A stretch of 64,000 nucleotides of DNA, taken from contig NC_088296.1 in NCBI RefSeq assembly GCF_032854445.1, positions 12,434,706-12,498,705 of the forward strand. The letters run 5' to 3'. Position 1 is the first letter of the stretch. Each line of letters opens with the position of its first letter. Position numbers and translations under genes: made by a program. Source of the stretch: Liolophura sinensis (lineage: Eukaryota > Mollusca > Polyplacophora > Chitonida > Chitonidae). The notes under the pieces were generated by a model. That model ran no database searches. It worked only from the letters and a program-made list of their open reading frames with translations, and was not told the origin of the DNA. Shown one piece after another: positions 12,601 through 25,465 of the stretch.

Positions 12601-13895
12601 CAAGTACCTCGTGTGTCCAACGGTTTACTGATATTGAAGCTAAAAGAATGCATTTGTTAGTTAATTTAAGCAAACAGATGCAAGCTGATGCAATTTGATA
12701 TCTTTTTTCACTCTTACATATTTGAATTCATACGGTGAATGTTCCCTTCCATGGTTTTAGCAACTGGTAAACAAATATCGGGTAAAAACTTTTTTATCTC
12801 AAACAAAAAAAAAAACATGACATAATCAGAGCACTTTTGACACCCGTATTAAATGTTTTAACACACAGCTGACGCATGCGCCGATAATATGCGATGACAG
12901 GACCTATTAACGCTCCATGTCACGCACACCCAATCTGCCCGCAGACAGCACAAGGGTGTGATACAATATGAATATTTGATGAGCTTCCATATGCAGAAAG
13001 TCGATGTACCGTGAAGCAATCACCATTAAACACCACACCGAATTCAGTCGTGTATTACAGTAAGGTAACGCCCAAGTGCGGTGGGGTCAGCGTAACACAT
13101 GGCTTATACATCGAAATCATCGCAGATTACTGGCTTATATACGTGCTAGGCTAGAGGAGAAGAAACGTGATTTATAGGTGTTGTATTCTACAGGAATGCA
13201 ATCCACGGCATTGATGAATGCGGTTTCTCGTTTAATGCAGTTGGGTGTATTTCACGGTTTACTTCGACTCGATTTGCTCCCACTCGATTAGTGTTATGAT
13301 GAATTTACGGGATATTTTGCAAATATTATTAAATTTAACTACAATTCCAACAGGCTTAAAAATATACTGTCTGAGTACAGGAATACTTGTAAAATATGTA
13401 CATGAGCACGAAGTTCATAACTAGATTTGGTACTCCAGTATAATACCTTACGTCAAATCACGCAACCATGACGGGACGATGGGTATGTTTATACTATCAC
13501 CTTCGAAACCACCATTATACGTCCGAGTTCAAATCCACCTCTCGGACATACGGCAGTGATATTTTTTGTCAAAGTCTTTGTCAGGCCAACTTTGTTAAAC
13601 GTTAAATGTTATACAGAGTTTGCCAATAAGGCAGCAACTAACAAAATGTACAGGGGATTCATAAAGGGCTCTGCTTTTCCTTCCATATAGTACTGCTAAC
13701 CATTATATAAAAAAACGGTAAATCATTGTATAATATATACACAATATATATTCAACCCTCAGCCTTGGTCAGTGAATTCATACATTCTTCCGCTCTCGCT
13801 ATAGTGACAATTAGCGCTGTGCTCGAAAGATCGTTTGATCCGTCTTACTTCGTCTATCACGATTGACATATGCAAGTTTATACACGGTAGTAACA
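12601..13895. other. Unstructured DNA
   Basis: A weak B-box-like GAGTTCAAATCC occurs near 13524 but no A box or SINE body accompanies it. Nothing else is recognised. Confidence 0.35.
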
Positions 13896-13985
13896 TGCTA
13901 AAGCTCGCAGGTTTAGCCCGGGCGCTCCGGTTTTCCACGCCTATGAAAATGACCTCTATCGCATAAGAGAAAAATTCATGAGCAT
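13896..13985 (+). mobile_element. Degraded second-family SINE fragment
   Basis: The order of blocks (GCTCGCAGGTTTAGCCCGGG, CTCCGGTTTTCC, ATGAAAATGACC, GCATAAGAGAAAAATTCATG) parallels the second SINE family seen at 36643-36765 and 61311-61455 (GGTTTACC, CTTCGGTTT, CATAAAAATGACCGCC, TATAAGTGAAAAATTGTTG). It is strongly diverged and lacks a tail. Confidence 0.5.
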
Positions 13986-14051
13986 GGTCTTAAAGAGCAC
14001 TGTGTCAGTGTGATACTATCGCTTCAAAGTTGTACTTGCAAAGTGGCGTAA

Positions 14052-14559
14052 ACAAGACAGAGCTACCGTACAAGACAGAGTTACCATGCAAGACAGAGCT
14101 ACCGTACAAGACAGAGTTACCATGCAAGACAGAGCTACCGTACAAGACAGAGTTACCATGCAAGACAGAGCTACCGTACAAGACAGAGTTACCACATAAG
14201 ACAGAGCTACCGTACAAGACAGAATTACCATAAAAGACAGAGTTACCATACAAGACAGAGTTAACATACAAGACAGAGTTACCATACAAGACAGAGTTAC
14301 CATGCAAAACAGAGTTACCATACAAGACAGAGTTACCATGCAAAACAGAGTTACCATACAAGACAGTGTTACCATGCAAAACAGAGTTACCATACAAGAC
14401 AGAATTACCATAAAAGACAGAGTTACCATACAAGACAGAGTTAACATACAAGACAGAGTTACCATACAAGACAGAGTTAACATACAAGACAGAGTTACCA
14501 TGCAAAACAGAGTTACTGTGCAAAACAGAGTTACCATACAAGACAGAGTTAACGCACAA
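14052..14559. repeat. 18-bp minisatellite, about 28 copies
   Basis: The unit is ACAAGACAGAGTTACCAT with variants. In the left part (14052-14200) two variants, AGAGCTACCGTACAAGAC and AGAGTTACCATGCAAGAC, alternate and form a 36-bp higher-order unit. Further right AACAGAGTTACCATGCA and AGTTAACATACAAGAC variants recur in blocks; for example the segment around 14220-14290 is nearly repeated at 14400-14470. Because 18 is a multiple of 3, both strands show frames of about 185 codons with six-residue repeats. They lack start context, and I take them as a by-product. Confidence 0.96.
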
Positions 14560-15261
14560 GTCTCAAAATCCATATTCAATTTCCAAACAACTCTGGAATA
14601 ACTGGTATTTCACATCGGTATATACTAGTGGTAATTGTCTAACCTCATGAGAACGATTCCTTCAAATGACTGCCACCTAACATGACTACAACGACAAAGG
14701 ACACCGTCGTCTCAGGAATACAGGGTTTATTGGATTAGTTTACTGAAATATTTGCTAAATTGTTAAGTGGTGTGTTCCTACCCAAACTACTTTCAGACGA
14801 TCCCAAGATCAACTATGTTCTAGAAAACCTAAACCCTCTACAGTTAGACGTCCAAGATACACTGAGGTGCATGTCTGCGAGATGAAATTAATTTGAACGG
14901 AGAAAGCTAACTCTTGTCATAGTTGACTTTGGCGCGTTGCTTTAATAATGTTCGCCCAAAAATTCAAAAGTTACAGGAAAAGTTTCATCCTCTTCGGGAT
15001 TTAATCAGCGCCTTTTGACTCTCGATTGCGATTAAAAGAGAATATATATATTATAATCTATTTCAGGTTTTTCATGATATATTTTCAAAATAATCATGAA
15101 ACGTGACAAAAGTTAAACTTAGTAAAACCCCATTCAGGGTTAATCTCTACCAGGATAACTTTTAGAGAGCCAAAATGTCATTCTAATCTACAACGGATAC
15201 TCCGAGATCAAGACAGCTGGCATTCAGCCAGTAAAGTATTTTATTTCTGTGCCTTTCGACG
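14560..15261. other. Unstructured DNA between two minisatellites
   Basis: No feature recognised. Confidence 0.35.
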
Positions 15262-15396
15262 CTTCAGCTTGACATCTTACAGCTTCAAATTGACATCGTA
15301 CAGCTTCAACTTGACATTGTACCGCTTCAACTTGACATCATGCGTCTTCAACAGCTTCAACTTGACATCGTGAATCTTCAACTTGACATCGTACAG
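15262..15396. repeat. 21-bp minisatellite, about 6 to 7 copies
   Basis: The unit CAGCTTCAACTTGACATCGTA recurs with one- to three-base changes, and one copy has a short CAACAGCTTC insertion near 15348-15358. The plus-strand frame that crosses it (QLQLDIV-type repeat) is explained by the 21-bp period. Confidence 0.9.
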
Positions 15397-16327
15397 ACCG
15401 CAAAAGCACTGTTATTGATTAATGAGGTGGTTAGAAGCTTTGTATTATCTATCTGTGTAAAATTTCTGACCATTAGGATGTTAAAAATACCAAATGTAAT
15501 GAGGTTACAGGTTACAATTGTGACAGTATTGGCCACTGAACAATTCCTAGGCATACCAAATGGTCCACGAAGTTTGAAATTTTGACTTTGGTCCAAACCT
15601 TTGACTTTGTAATCGTTTCTGCACCATTCAAATCCAGCTTTTGCAACTATCTGACCAAAAACAGTTACGTCTGCACAACCTCAGGAACTCGCACTTGAAG
15701 AAGGAATTCACTCAGAACGGCTAAATTTCTAATCAATCAGAATTCTTATCAGTCAGAACAATCCGTGATCAGTCAAATATTTTCTTTGATCTGATCCGGT
15801 GTAAGACAGGCATACATGAAAAGATTTCTCTTCACCCTTCCACTAATAATAATTAGTCTGTAGATAGATGTTAATCGATAACAAGGTTACAAGCTCGCCA
15901 GAAACGTTTTGTGCACTTTGTCACTCTGACTGATAATGACCTACTTTTTGCTGGCTAGATTCCTGCTTTTTCAAACAGCTATAGCCCCTGATGAATGAAG
16001 CTGCGAGTTCCAATCCGAAAGCGGCTTAATTGTACGCCCGGATTTAGACGCCGAAAACAGACATTTTGTGTACCTACCGTCAAACAAAATCGACGTTCCG
16101 AGCCAATGACTATAAGAGCCGCTTTAACAAAGGTTAATATTTTCTTTTTCGTAATGACATTGTCTAGGTTATATTGCCATAAGGCTCAAGTGATTTACGG
16201 ATAAAGTTAGGAACAGTTCACTTAAGAAGATTTACAGGCGTAAAGGAGCTTTTTTTCAGACAAGAAAAGATGAGTTTTACTATTATAACATTTGATTCAC
16301 CACATGCACGACACAACTGGGCTCCGG

Positions 16328-16330
<3 letters not shown>
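15397..16330. other. Unstructured DNA
   Basis: No repeat or exon seen. Similar-looking TCAATCAGAATTC and ATCAGTCAGAAC segments at 15720-15760 are too short to call. Confidence 0.35.
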
Positions 16331-16551
<221 letters not shown>

Positions 16552-16864
16552 TAACAAGAATCATCCGTTTAGGTGTGGTATCCAATACGTCAACATTTTA
16601 TCACATTTCCACATGCAACCACAAACGCCTGTCAAGAAATCCTGAGATTGATATCCATGATAGAGACGCCATCTTAAATTATTTCATGTACAAGGAAAAT
16701 ATTACATAAAGATTTAATTTTTTTACGTATTGCCAGGTCAGGTGGTTGAACTGGTCTACATACACGGAAATCAATGTAGTTTGAGAGAGCAAATGTATAA
16801 GTAAGGACACTTTATCAACTTAAGCTGGATTCAATCATGTTACCTCATTGGACAAGAGCAAATA

Positions 16865-16865
16865 T

Positions 16866-16896
<31 letters not shown>

Positions 16897-17140
16897 TTTT
16901 TCTGATTGGTGTTTCACGCTGTACTCAAGAATATTTCACTTACACGACGGCGGTCAGCTTTATGGTGGGAGGAAACTGGGCAGTGCACGGGGAAACCCAC
17001 GACCATCCGCACATTGCAGACCTTTCCACTTACGGCCGGAGAGGAAGCCAGCATGAGCTGGACTTGAACTCACAGCGACCGCACTGGTGAGAGACCCCTG
17101 TGTCATTACGCTGCGGGTAGCGCGCGAACCCACTGAACCT
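16865..17140 (-). mobile_element. Near full-length SINE (RUDI/V-SINE-like), imperfect target duplication
   Basis: The minus strand carries a degraded A-box region, B-box-like GAGTTCAAGTCC, the conserved central block and a long (AAAT)n tail of about nine units. CAAGAGCAAATA at 16853-16864 is repeated as CAAGAGAAAATA at 17141-17152 (one mismatch), the probable target duplication. The head has lost the exact TGGCTCAGTTGG, so it is probably not transcribable. It appears older than the copies at 7.5 and 12.4 kb. Confidence 0.92.
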
Positions 17141-17152
17141 CAAGAGAAAATA

Positions 17153-18327
17153 AAAGCTCAAAACAATGAAATGGTTCTGTTGTGTACCAACATTGTTTTG
17201 TGTAACGGGTTTTCTATTGTGGAAACGACTACAGGTTAAACGCCTTGTAATTCATCATCATAGAGAGCGCAATCATCTATACTATCGTAAAATATGCATG
17301 CATGTTTTTATGACATTTTGTTTTTCATCTTTTTCTTTTTCACGCGTCAAAATATTGAATTGATTTATTCTATTTTCGTCTCTAGAGGAGGAAGTCTGAA
17401 GGGAAAAAACGGGACCTGATCACACATGGAGTGAGAGCAGACTAAGAATGTCGACCATTTCCTGGGGACGCTTCTGGAATACGGGGGTGTTTCCGAAAAC
17501 ACAGATGCCACTGGAATGCGCCATTTTAACAGGCGATTTACATTTTGGCTGGCTTCCGATGAGCATTCTCCAAACAGTATTTCTCAGTCGTTGTTGTGGT
17601 TGCCAGCTTTTGCACTTCGGCGCACATTAAAATGGAATGGGCTTTACAGCCTTTGCTGAGACAACAGAACTAACATTTCACCTGTACATTGTATTCCGCC
17701 GTATAAGAATGAGCTTGCATTTAACACGCCTAGACCATTCCGCGCGTCTTTCTGCTCGAATTTAAAACTGTTGATGGCTTCGCCTTACATGAATCCGTCC
17801 TGATTTATTATTTGAAATACATTTGAGTTTTATTGCGGTTTGTGTTCAACGTTGTTTTGGAATTTGTCTCGTGATTACTGACGCTAAAAGTCCATTAAGT
17901 TTGACGATTGGTATATGAATATCTATTAAGATGCTTAGATTTGATGCCTTTCAATAACTGAGTGGAATTTCTTCAACAAGCAGTCATTTGGCTGGGATTT
18001 GGGAGTGTTAACGCTCGATTGTATGACACTGCAAAACATGTGGACTACGTAATCGATTTACGGGATAAACGATATAGGAAAGCAGAGATACACGTTATCT
18101 GGTAGTACTGGGACAATCGATAAGTAGGTCTAGCGTGCAAGAGACAAGCAATCATTGCCAAACGGTAAAAAAAAAATCGTAAATAATTAGGATGACGCTG
18201 TCAATTTTTGTTCTCGTCTGCGAACAATAGTCATTTATTGCTACAGTCGTTTGTATTCACTTTGTCCTTCAGGAACAAAAAGTCGCGTGCGAGAATTCGT
18301 GACGATGTGTCAATTGCGTAATAACTG
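17153..18327. other. Unstructured DNA
   Basis: No repeat or protein domain recognised. Confidence 0.35.
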
Positions 18328-18328
18328 T

Positions 18329-18414
18329 CCAATAAAAGTTTCGGACAGCATCTCGGCAGTAATGAATATTCATGAAGGACTAAATTTAGATCTGTCCCTC
18401 TAGAAACTATAAAA
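18329..18414 (+). promoter_or_regulatory. Promoter-like cluster (CCAAT, palindrome, TATA)
   Basis: A CCAAT at 18329-18333, the palindrome-containing ATGAATATTCATGAAG at 18362-18377 and TATAAAA at 18408-18414 lie in order and at spacings typical of a core promoter reading rightward. No exon is recognised downstream, so this could be coincidence. The same 16-nt motif recurs at 19893, again followed by a TATA-like string. Confidence 0.2.
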
Positions 18415-18419
18415 TGACG

Positions 18420-19892
18420 CTTGGCGAGTAACAGAACGCAAAATTCTGACGTGAACCCAGTGACCCTTGCAAGCTAATTGCTCCCTCGGGTGACGAGAAA
18501 TAATCGCCAATGAAATCAGTCGGTATTGTTGTCTCTGGCATTAAACAAATAATGCGATAAACGAAAAGAAATTCGAGTAATGTTTAGTCAGTAATTATGG
18601 GTGGTAATAAACCCGATGGCTGAAGATCAAAGAAATAGCCCAACTTGAACATTTGCCTGGGTGATCGTAATTTCGTGCAGTGTATTTAACAATCGAGATG
18701 CATTGCTGAATATAATCTCCTTAACGGTCTTATTGACTCAAAGTGGGCATAATAACTGGCTAAGAGACAGGGAATATAATGTGGGCATTGTAGTCGACTA
18801 CACTCAAAAACCTTATCCTGTTAACCTTTTGTGGAAAAGAACTTTTGCTGCAATAACATGTTTTGCAAAGTAGTAAATATGTATAATGTAAGTGTTATAT
18901 GAACTAATTTAACTTCACGCTAAGTATTTAATGATTGTTTTAAAAAAGTCTAAAAGTCGTTTTCCGAATATAAGACGATTTCAGTCGCCCAAAACGCACC
19001 TTGGGAATAGCGTGTCCTAGCGTTATGCTCTTTATGATGGTCGCTAAGCTGTTGACGCTAGAAACACCCAGTAGCTTGATCCACGTGTAGTAAGGCAAAC
19101 CCTGATAGGGATTACATCATATGGAACGTGACTCCAATCCATATCAAAACCTGAACCTCGAGAAAGACCGAAAAAAGGAATATTGTAGACTGGATTTTTA
19201 AAACAACTCCTTTTTGTGAATGATGGGTGATGTGGAAATGTATTACAGCGATTACACGTATAATAGAGGAATCTGAAATGCAACTATGTACTATGCTCTT
19301 TCTTGATCGGGTTAGCTGCGTGGGGTTCAAGCTACAACGCAAAGCCGCCATGACAAAACCCGCACCGGTTGACACCCGATATATTTAACACGGAAGCTCC
19401 GATTCCATACCTGATAAAGCTAAAGACTATACTTGAGCTTCAAGGCAGGACACTACATAAGCCGGAACTGGCCGCGAAAGGTCAGCACGCGCGCGTAAGG
19501 TCAAGAATCTTACACTTCCGGCGAAGTTCTGAATTAGCCAGTGGGTCACATTTCTCAAGTGTTTTGGCCCTGGCCGATTTAGTTCCGAGCTACATGTAAG
19601 TATACTGCCCCGTGTATGCTTAATATGAGATAACTTGTCTTCAGTGTTTATGTAAACGCAGACGTATTGGGACGTACGTGCTTTTGCGAGGCTTTTGAAT
19701 CAAGCAAGACGAGAGAACGTGGTAATGCGCTGCAGAGTGTTTAGTAATGGGAACTACTTTTTAGGTCACACATCAAAAACGAGGAGTTGATTCATGTTTA
19801 GCCAACAAAGAGGCAGCAACTATCTAGGCCTATATGTTGTTACTATAAATGTGACTGAGAACTCGGATTACTACAAACCGATAAAAATGATG
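18420..19892. other. Unstructured DNA
   Basis: A plus-strand frame of about 80 codons ends near 19595 at CTACAT followed by GTAAGTATA, a possible splice donor. The exon edge is a poor match and the frame has no known domain, so it is not called as a gene. Confidence 0.3.
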
Positions 19893-19938
19893 ATGAATAT
19901 TCATGAAGCTCTTGAATATCCACGAGGAATTTATAAAT
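19893..19938 (+). promoter_or_regulatory. Second copy of ATGAATATTCATGAAG with TATA-like sequence
   Basis: The 16 bases at 19893-19908 are identical to 18362-18377, and TATAAAT follows at 19932-19938. The sequence around the motif is otherwise different at the two sites, so this is not a simple duplication. Confidence 0.2.
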
Positions 19939-19939
19939 T

Positions 19940-22900
19940 TGTCTGGTGAGATCCTGTGGATTCGTCATCCTCAGTATTGTCACTATGTAGCTTGGAGCAC
20001 CCAATGCCCTACTAAGTGGCATTGTTACTGCATGTATTAGCAGTGGAAGTAGTTGTATACTATTTAGCTACTGAAGCATAATGTACAAACCAGTATTGAA
20101 ATTCGTGCTTGTAAATACTTATAATAAGAATAATTACAATAATAATAATAATAATGATAATAATAATAATATGTTGCATTATCCGTAAATATACACTGTG
20201 TCTGGATACCCTCATGATTTGGTTTTCTTGACGTCTAATGAATTGCGATTATCATAATGACTGCCTTTTCTTACTTGATTCTGCTTAAGTCATGGGTGAG
20301 GGGAGGGGGTTAAGTCAGGCGTTTACGTGAAGAGTTAGATTGAAACTGTACCTGAGATAAAGTGATAAAAGGAAATATTTCACCATTTACGTATGACCAT
20401 TTTCCAAATGTCTGTCCTGGTTTTACCCTATGCTGTAGTCGTTTATATTACATTCGCAAAGCAGCCTAGGGAGCTCTCTGTGAATAGCTGACTGATATAT
20501 TCACAGACTAAAGAATAACTTGATCTGGTTGCTGACCAGGGAATTGCACTGACATACACATTGTTTCCTTTAAAAAATAATAATAAAAACTGACAAATGA
20601 GACAAAGGAATAAAGAAACAGACAAAAGCGTCATGGCTGACATATAAAAAGTCTCCTAAAAGAGAAACACTGAGACATACAGTACAATTCTGACCCACCC
20701 ACCGCTTTACAAGTTAAACGCAGTTACCCTCATTACATTAATATATACCATTTGGTCAGTTGTGGCAATCCAATAAAGACAGTTGGTAATACGTGCGCTG
20801 CTGTACAGTTTTCTCTCGGGGAAACTCACAAAATTCTGGTCTATGTCCGCAAGGTGGCGTTAATTCCCAGCTGCCCTCTGGCGGCGGTAATGCGCGAGGC
20901 CATCGTGGAATGAAGCCAATCATATTCGCTTAATTTCTGCCTCGGGCCTTGTATAATTCCATTGGGATAAAAACAATGCTTAGTTCCTCGTCTCCCAGAC
21001 GTGGCTGGCGACGGGTTCTAAGGACATGCCAACCAGAGTGGGTTGTGCCATGCGCTGGATTTGCACGTCGGAAACCTAAGTCCCGTGACTATCTATTTCA
21101 TCGTATGGCACACAAGCCATGGCGAACGCTACTTTGCGCAGGGCATCCAGCGCTATCGTATGCCGAGAGATAAAATTGTAGGAGAATCGCACGTTTGGAT
21201 TTTCCTTTAAAAACTTTGACTTATCAACAAATCGGAAAAAATTTGGGATATATTTATGTAAAGTTAAATCACGCTTCTTAGCTTTACTTTAAAATGGTAC
21301 AACTGGCACGTGAACACGCATACATAAATTTGTTTACATGGCGACTCCATTCCATTGAATGATTTGCGTCAAGGCAATGCGATGTGTTTCAATGGCCGAT
21401 TTGAAGAACTAAACTTCCATTTTTCGGTGGACAAAGCGCAGGTCTCAGAGTTTAAAGATTAGAGTGAAAATAATTTTCTTTGAGCAGACACATGAGTGAA
21501 ACATGATGGGTGTCCTGTGGCAAACATTTGAATCGGTCACCCTGAATCTTTGTAAGTAGAAACGTGAACATGAGTCCATATGATAACATGCAAATCTCGC
21601 TTTAAAGTTTGAGGTCGCCTTACATGAATTCCATGCTTAAAATCAAACTGTTCCCCACCTTTCAACTTATACGTCCTATATAAAACTCAATACCAAATAA
21701 ACCTTTTCTCCCTTTTGCATATTAGACAACAGTGGCGATGGCCCATGACATCAAGAGCCTGGACATCAGCCTGTTTGTTTGGTCAGCGTAAGCCTTAGCC
21801 GGAGATATTATTTTAGTACACATCATATAAGGGTTATTATCACTACAATTACCATGCTTTTCACAACATACGGTTAGGTACAGTACTGTGTACTATAGTT
21901 CGTGTTAAACGACAGAGGTAAATTTTTGTTAGTGCACCACAAAGAGAGTTCATAATGGCTGTGCTGTTCCGCTTGCTTTCATGCAATGCACGGTAGTACT
22001 AGTACACAGCAGTGACCGTGGGGTAAATAAGTCCACTTATCCTCAGATGAGACCACAAAATGATCAGGACACAGAACTAGACAAACGCTTCTCAGCAGGT
22101 GTCGGGGTTGACCATGGTACACCGTATTAGTGTATAGTTTAAAAAAAATAATCGAATGTTATTCAGGTTTTCGGAAGGAGTTTAAAATGAGTGGGACGAT
22201 CAGGTGAAGCGAGAGATTAACAACTGAACCGGACTAAAATCGTTGGGAACGGCGCTAATTATAACTCCTGACTGTTACGCTGGGGTCAGTAAAACTTCCC
22301 GTGCGCGGAAGTACACGTGGTGCACAGTGGTCGATAGCCGATGGACTTTTTTATTATAGTTCATTTTGTTTAAGGAGTTTTGACTTTAAATTCAGACACA
22401 TGCAAGTATCAAAAAGTTATGAAATAGCCTGAAGCGAGATACGACGTTGAAAGCATTTCTTACAAAGGTTTCAGAGCTTAAAGTGAGCTAATAAACTGAA
22501 GAGCAGGGACTTCCGGTTTGGACTAAGCGCAATTTTGTAGCTGACAAACATTACGCCTGAATAAAATAGTCCCGAACGAAATATGACAAAGGAAAGAGTA
22601 AAAGAACAGAAATTTTTAAAACTGTAAAGATTTTTCGTCACAATAATGGCGTCAGAAGCAGCAAGAAAGTCAAACGCCCGGACGCCATACCACTCACAAG
22701 TATCACTGAAGCAGGTGCAAAAAAATACATTTAAAATTAGAATTCAATGAGGCGATGACTTAAACTTGTCTAAAGACATGCGCAAACATCCACAAGTGAT
22801 CATCATTGCCGACTCCATTAGAACATTTAGGCTGCAATATTTTTTAGATTCCTTTTACGGTTTCATTTAATGAATCATAAGGGATTTCGAAGAGGAAATT

Positions 22901-23944
22901 CCGTTCTAAAAAACACGTTTCAACCCAAATGCTTTGGAGGGAACACTCAGAAAACAGCAATAGCCCGCAGGGTGGAAAACGTGTGCAAGTAAAAAAAATG
23001 CTTTGTTTCTGTCGGATATTTCTTTATACTTTTTTGTATTTTTCCTTTCACTGTTATGCTTTTTTTCATCGTTAAACTTACTGTAGCATAAGTTTATTTT
23101 GGCTTAATAAGATAATGGACCGACACATGGACTCTGATTTCTTTACGTCTTAACGACACACTTGTCAAAAAGTTGCCCTTGTCTAACTCACTTCGTGTTA
23201 GGAATAAGGGGGCTTTGCAAAACCAGGAACTTTTATTTTTGTAAGCAAATGATTCTTTTTTTACACATTCTGTGGCTAACAACCAACTTGTCATGAATAC
23301 ACACGTGCAGAGTGCTATTATACTTCCGGGTTTTGCTGGAAAGAAAACAGTATAATGCGAAGTCTTATAGCTCGGTTTGTCTTTACCTCTGTTCGGACGA
23401 TCAGGTTTGGAGTTTTAAACCCAAATGTTTTGTCTGAGAGGGTATCGCCTGTGAAGTATGAAGTACATTTTCCATAGTATTCCACGCCTATTCACCGTTA
23501 CTATTTTATTAAACATGCTTCTTTCTATTTATTATCTGTGTTTGTGTTTCAGACTGTGCTGACTAAACTTTCCAGTCATACGACGGGGATCAGATTAATA
23601 GGAAACCGGAAAGTCTGGAATAAACCATCGGAGTTTGGTCAGCTATTGACGAACTTTTCCATGTGTGGCACAAATTGCGTCACGCAAACATCACGTAAGA
23701 CTACCCCACGAATGCTAATACCGTCGGGAACACTTTCACTATCGTCAGAACCAACGTACTTTGCTCTGTCGAGGAATATGCAACATAAAAGTCATCCACA
23801 GAGCACATTTTGGCAAACACAATCAGTGAGATGACCGTTGACTGACTGAATGAGTAGCTAACGTCGTGCAAAAGAACTTTGATGGTCATCAGGTATGGAG
23901 TAAACCGGATTGTCCTGTGTAAACTACCGAGCTTCGCCTGAAAC
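19940..23944. other. About 4 kb of mostly unique DNA
   Basis: An (AAT)n tract lies at 20121-20172. A minus-strand frame at 20443-20643 starts with a hydrophobic stretch and could mimic a signal peptide, but it continues through T-rich low-complexity codons. No other feature is supported. Confidence 0.4.
20121..20172. repeat. (AAT)n microsatellite, imperfect
   Basis: About a dozen AAT units with G and C interruptions. Confidence 0.92.
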
Positions 23945-23981
23945 TTACGTACGCATGGGCGTACGTAACACAGTGCTGTGT
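23945..23981. repeat. Two adjacent short palindromes
   Basis: TTACGTACGC at 23945-23954 and its exact reverse complement at 23959-23968 are separated by 4 bases. This runs directly into ACACAG-TG-CTGTGT at 23968-23981. Both arms are perfect and could form cruciform-like hairpins. No transposon end is recognised next to them. Confidence 0.85.
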
Positions 23982-24602
23982 CTCTCTTTGGCAGTGCGCA
24001 TGTCTGAACTTAAAATCCAACGCCAGTGAATCACACTACCCGTAACATACGTTGCTTATACTTGTATAACCAATTATCCAGAAACAATGCAAGCTAATCA
24101 TTGTTTCTAAGGATCGAGGATCAGGTCAGTGCTTGAGGCGCTTATATCTGCGACACAGCGTTCACAGATATATTAGATTTCCCCATACAACCTGTGTAAT
24201 GTACTAGACGCCCGGATACCCCTCAAAATGGCGCCAGTCTGCGTGATACCAGCGAATTATATGATGGATGACTGAGTCAGTTTTATACCTCACCTCAGCA
24301 ATATTTCTGTATAGTGCCAGAGATTGGAAACGTTTCCGGGGAACATTGATGGTTATACGTATTCAGACTTGATCCGTCGGTCACTCACACTCACCACAAA
24401 CCATGGTCAGCTTTCATAAAAGATTAATTCTGCCTGAAACGGCTGTCTGTTTTTAAATATTTGAGTAGGATAGTAGGCTACTTTTTGGGATAAATATGTG
24501 TGCTACGGAAATGCTCTTCTACTTTCCTTTGAAAACTTTATATTTTGCAGGGTTCGTCAATGACTAAGTTAATATTACCTTAATAGTCCTCTACTAATTA
24601 GG
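23982..24602. other. Unstructured DNA
   Basis: No feature recognised before the SINE fragment. Confidence 0.35.
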
Positions 24603-24776
24603 CAAGGTTCCAATCCAGCTGCCGTTCGTGGGAAGGTTTGTCAGCAACTTGCGGATGGTCGTGGGTTCCCCCTGGGCTCCGCCCGGTTTCCTCCCACCAT
24701 AATGCAGGTCGACTGTCGTATAAGTGAAATATTCTTGAGCACGGGGTGAAACACCAATCAAATAATTAAAATAAAT
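24603..24776 (+). mobile_element. SINE (RUDI/V-SINE-like), 5'-truncated, plus orientation
   Basis: It begins inside the head at the B-box-like GGTTCCAATCC and proceeds through GTGGGAAGGTTTGTCAGCAA, TTGCGGATGGTCGTGGGTT, CCTCCCACCATAATGC and the TATAAGTGAAATATTCTTGA core to an AATAATTAAAATAAA tail. No clear target duplication was found. Confidence 0.88.
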
Positions 24777-25270
24777 CGAATCAAGCTAGCGATGAATTGG
24801 TCGCAGTTTGAAATATTTGGGTCGTTTTCACTTCCGGCACCAATATCACACCCTATGAACCGCCATATAGAGGAGTACGTCTTGAATACAGTGTAAAATA
24901 CCAACTGAAGTAAATGTCAATTTTGGAAAATAGACCGTTTTGAAAATAAACTGTTAATTTTGACCACATTACAGCGGTGTCAAAATACCGTGATACTAGT
25001 AGAGTTACTACGCACTTGGCATCAAGCCAAACATTTTTGTGTCACGTATGGGCATTGTCTTTAACAATTAATTACCCGCTATAAAAGCAATGAATGTGTC
25101 GTGAAAGATAAGGTCATAAAACCTGGGGTAAACATAGGTCAACAATAAACGCACCATATAATTGAAACTGAAAAATACCTTCACACGAACTAACAACCCT
25201 TGGCGTTAACGGAGGAAAAATCTCCACAAGGCTGCTAAACCTTAGACCACATTCAAGGACAAATGCATTT
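24777..25270. other. Unstructured DNA
   Basis: Spacer between two same-orientation SINE fragments, with nothing recognised. Confidence 0.35.
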
Positions 25271-25284
25271 ATTACACATGCATC

Positions 25285-25451
25285 CTCTCCGGTCTTACGT
25301 GGGAAGGTCTTGCAGCAACCAACCTGGGGATGGTCGTGGGTTTCCCCTGGGTTCTGCACGATTTCCTTCCACCATAACGGTGGCCGCCGTCGTATAAGTG
25401 AAACATTCTTGAGAACGGTGTAAAACATAAATCAAATAAACAAACAAATAA
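25285..25451 (+). mobile_element. SINE (RUDI/V-SINE-like), 5'-truncated, 14-bp target duplication
   Basis: It lacks the tRNA-like head and starts at CTCTCCGGTCTTACGTGGGA. The rest is complete to a tail of AAATAAACAAACAAATAA. ATTACACATGCATC at 25271-25284 is repeated as ATTACGCATGCATC at 25452-25465 (13 of 14 identical). It is the clearest example here of 5' truncation at insertion. Confidence 0.92.
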
Positions 25452-25465
25452 ATTACGCATGCATC

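Noticed and set aside
14005-14579. Two minus-strand frames of about 185 codons with regular hexapeptide repeats
   Set aside because: They lie exactly on an 18-bp minisatellite; unit length divisible by 3 keeps all non-stop frames open. Both frames are equally open and neither has gene context.
19354-19599. Plus-strand frame of about 80 codons ending at GTAAGTATA
   Set aside because: The exon edge before GT is a poor donor match and the length is unremarkable.
20443-20643. Minus-strand frame with hydrophobic N-terminus resembling a signal peptide
   Set aside because: The hydrophobic run continues into T-rich low-complexity codons and there is no splice donor or recognisable mature part.
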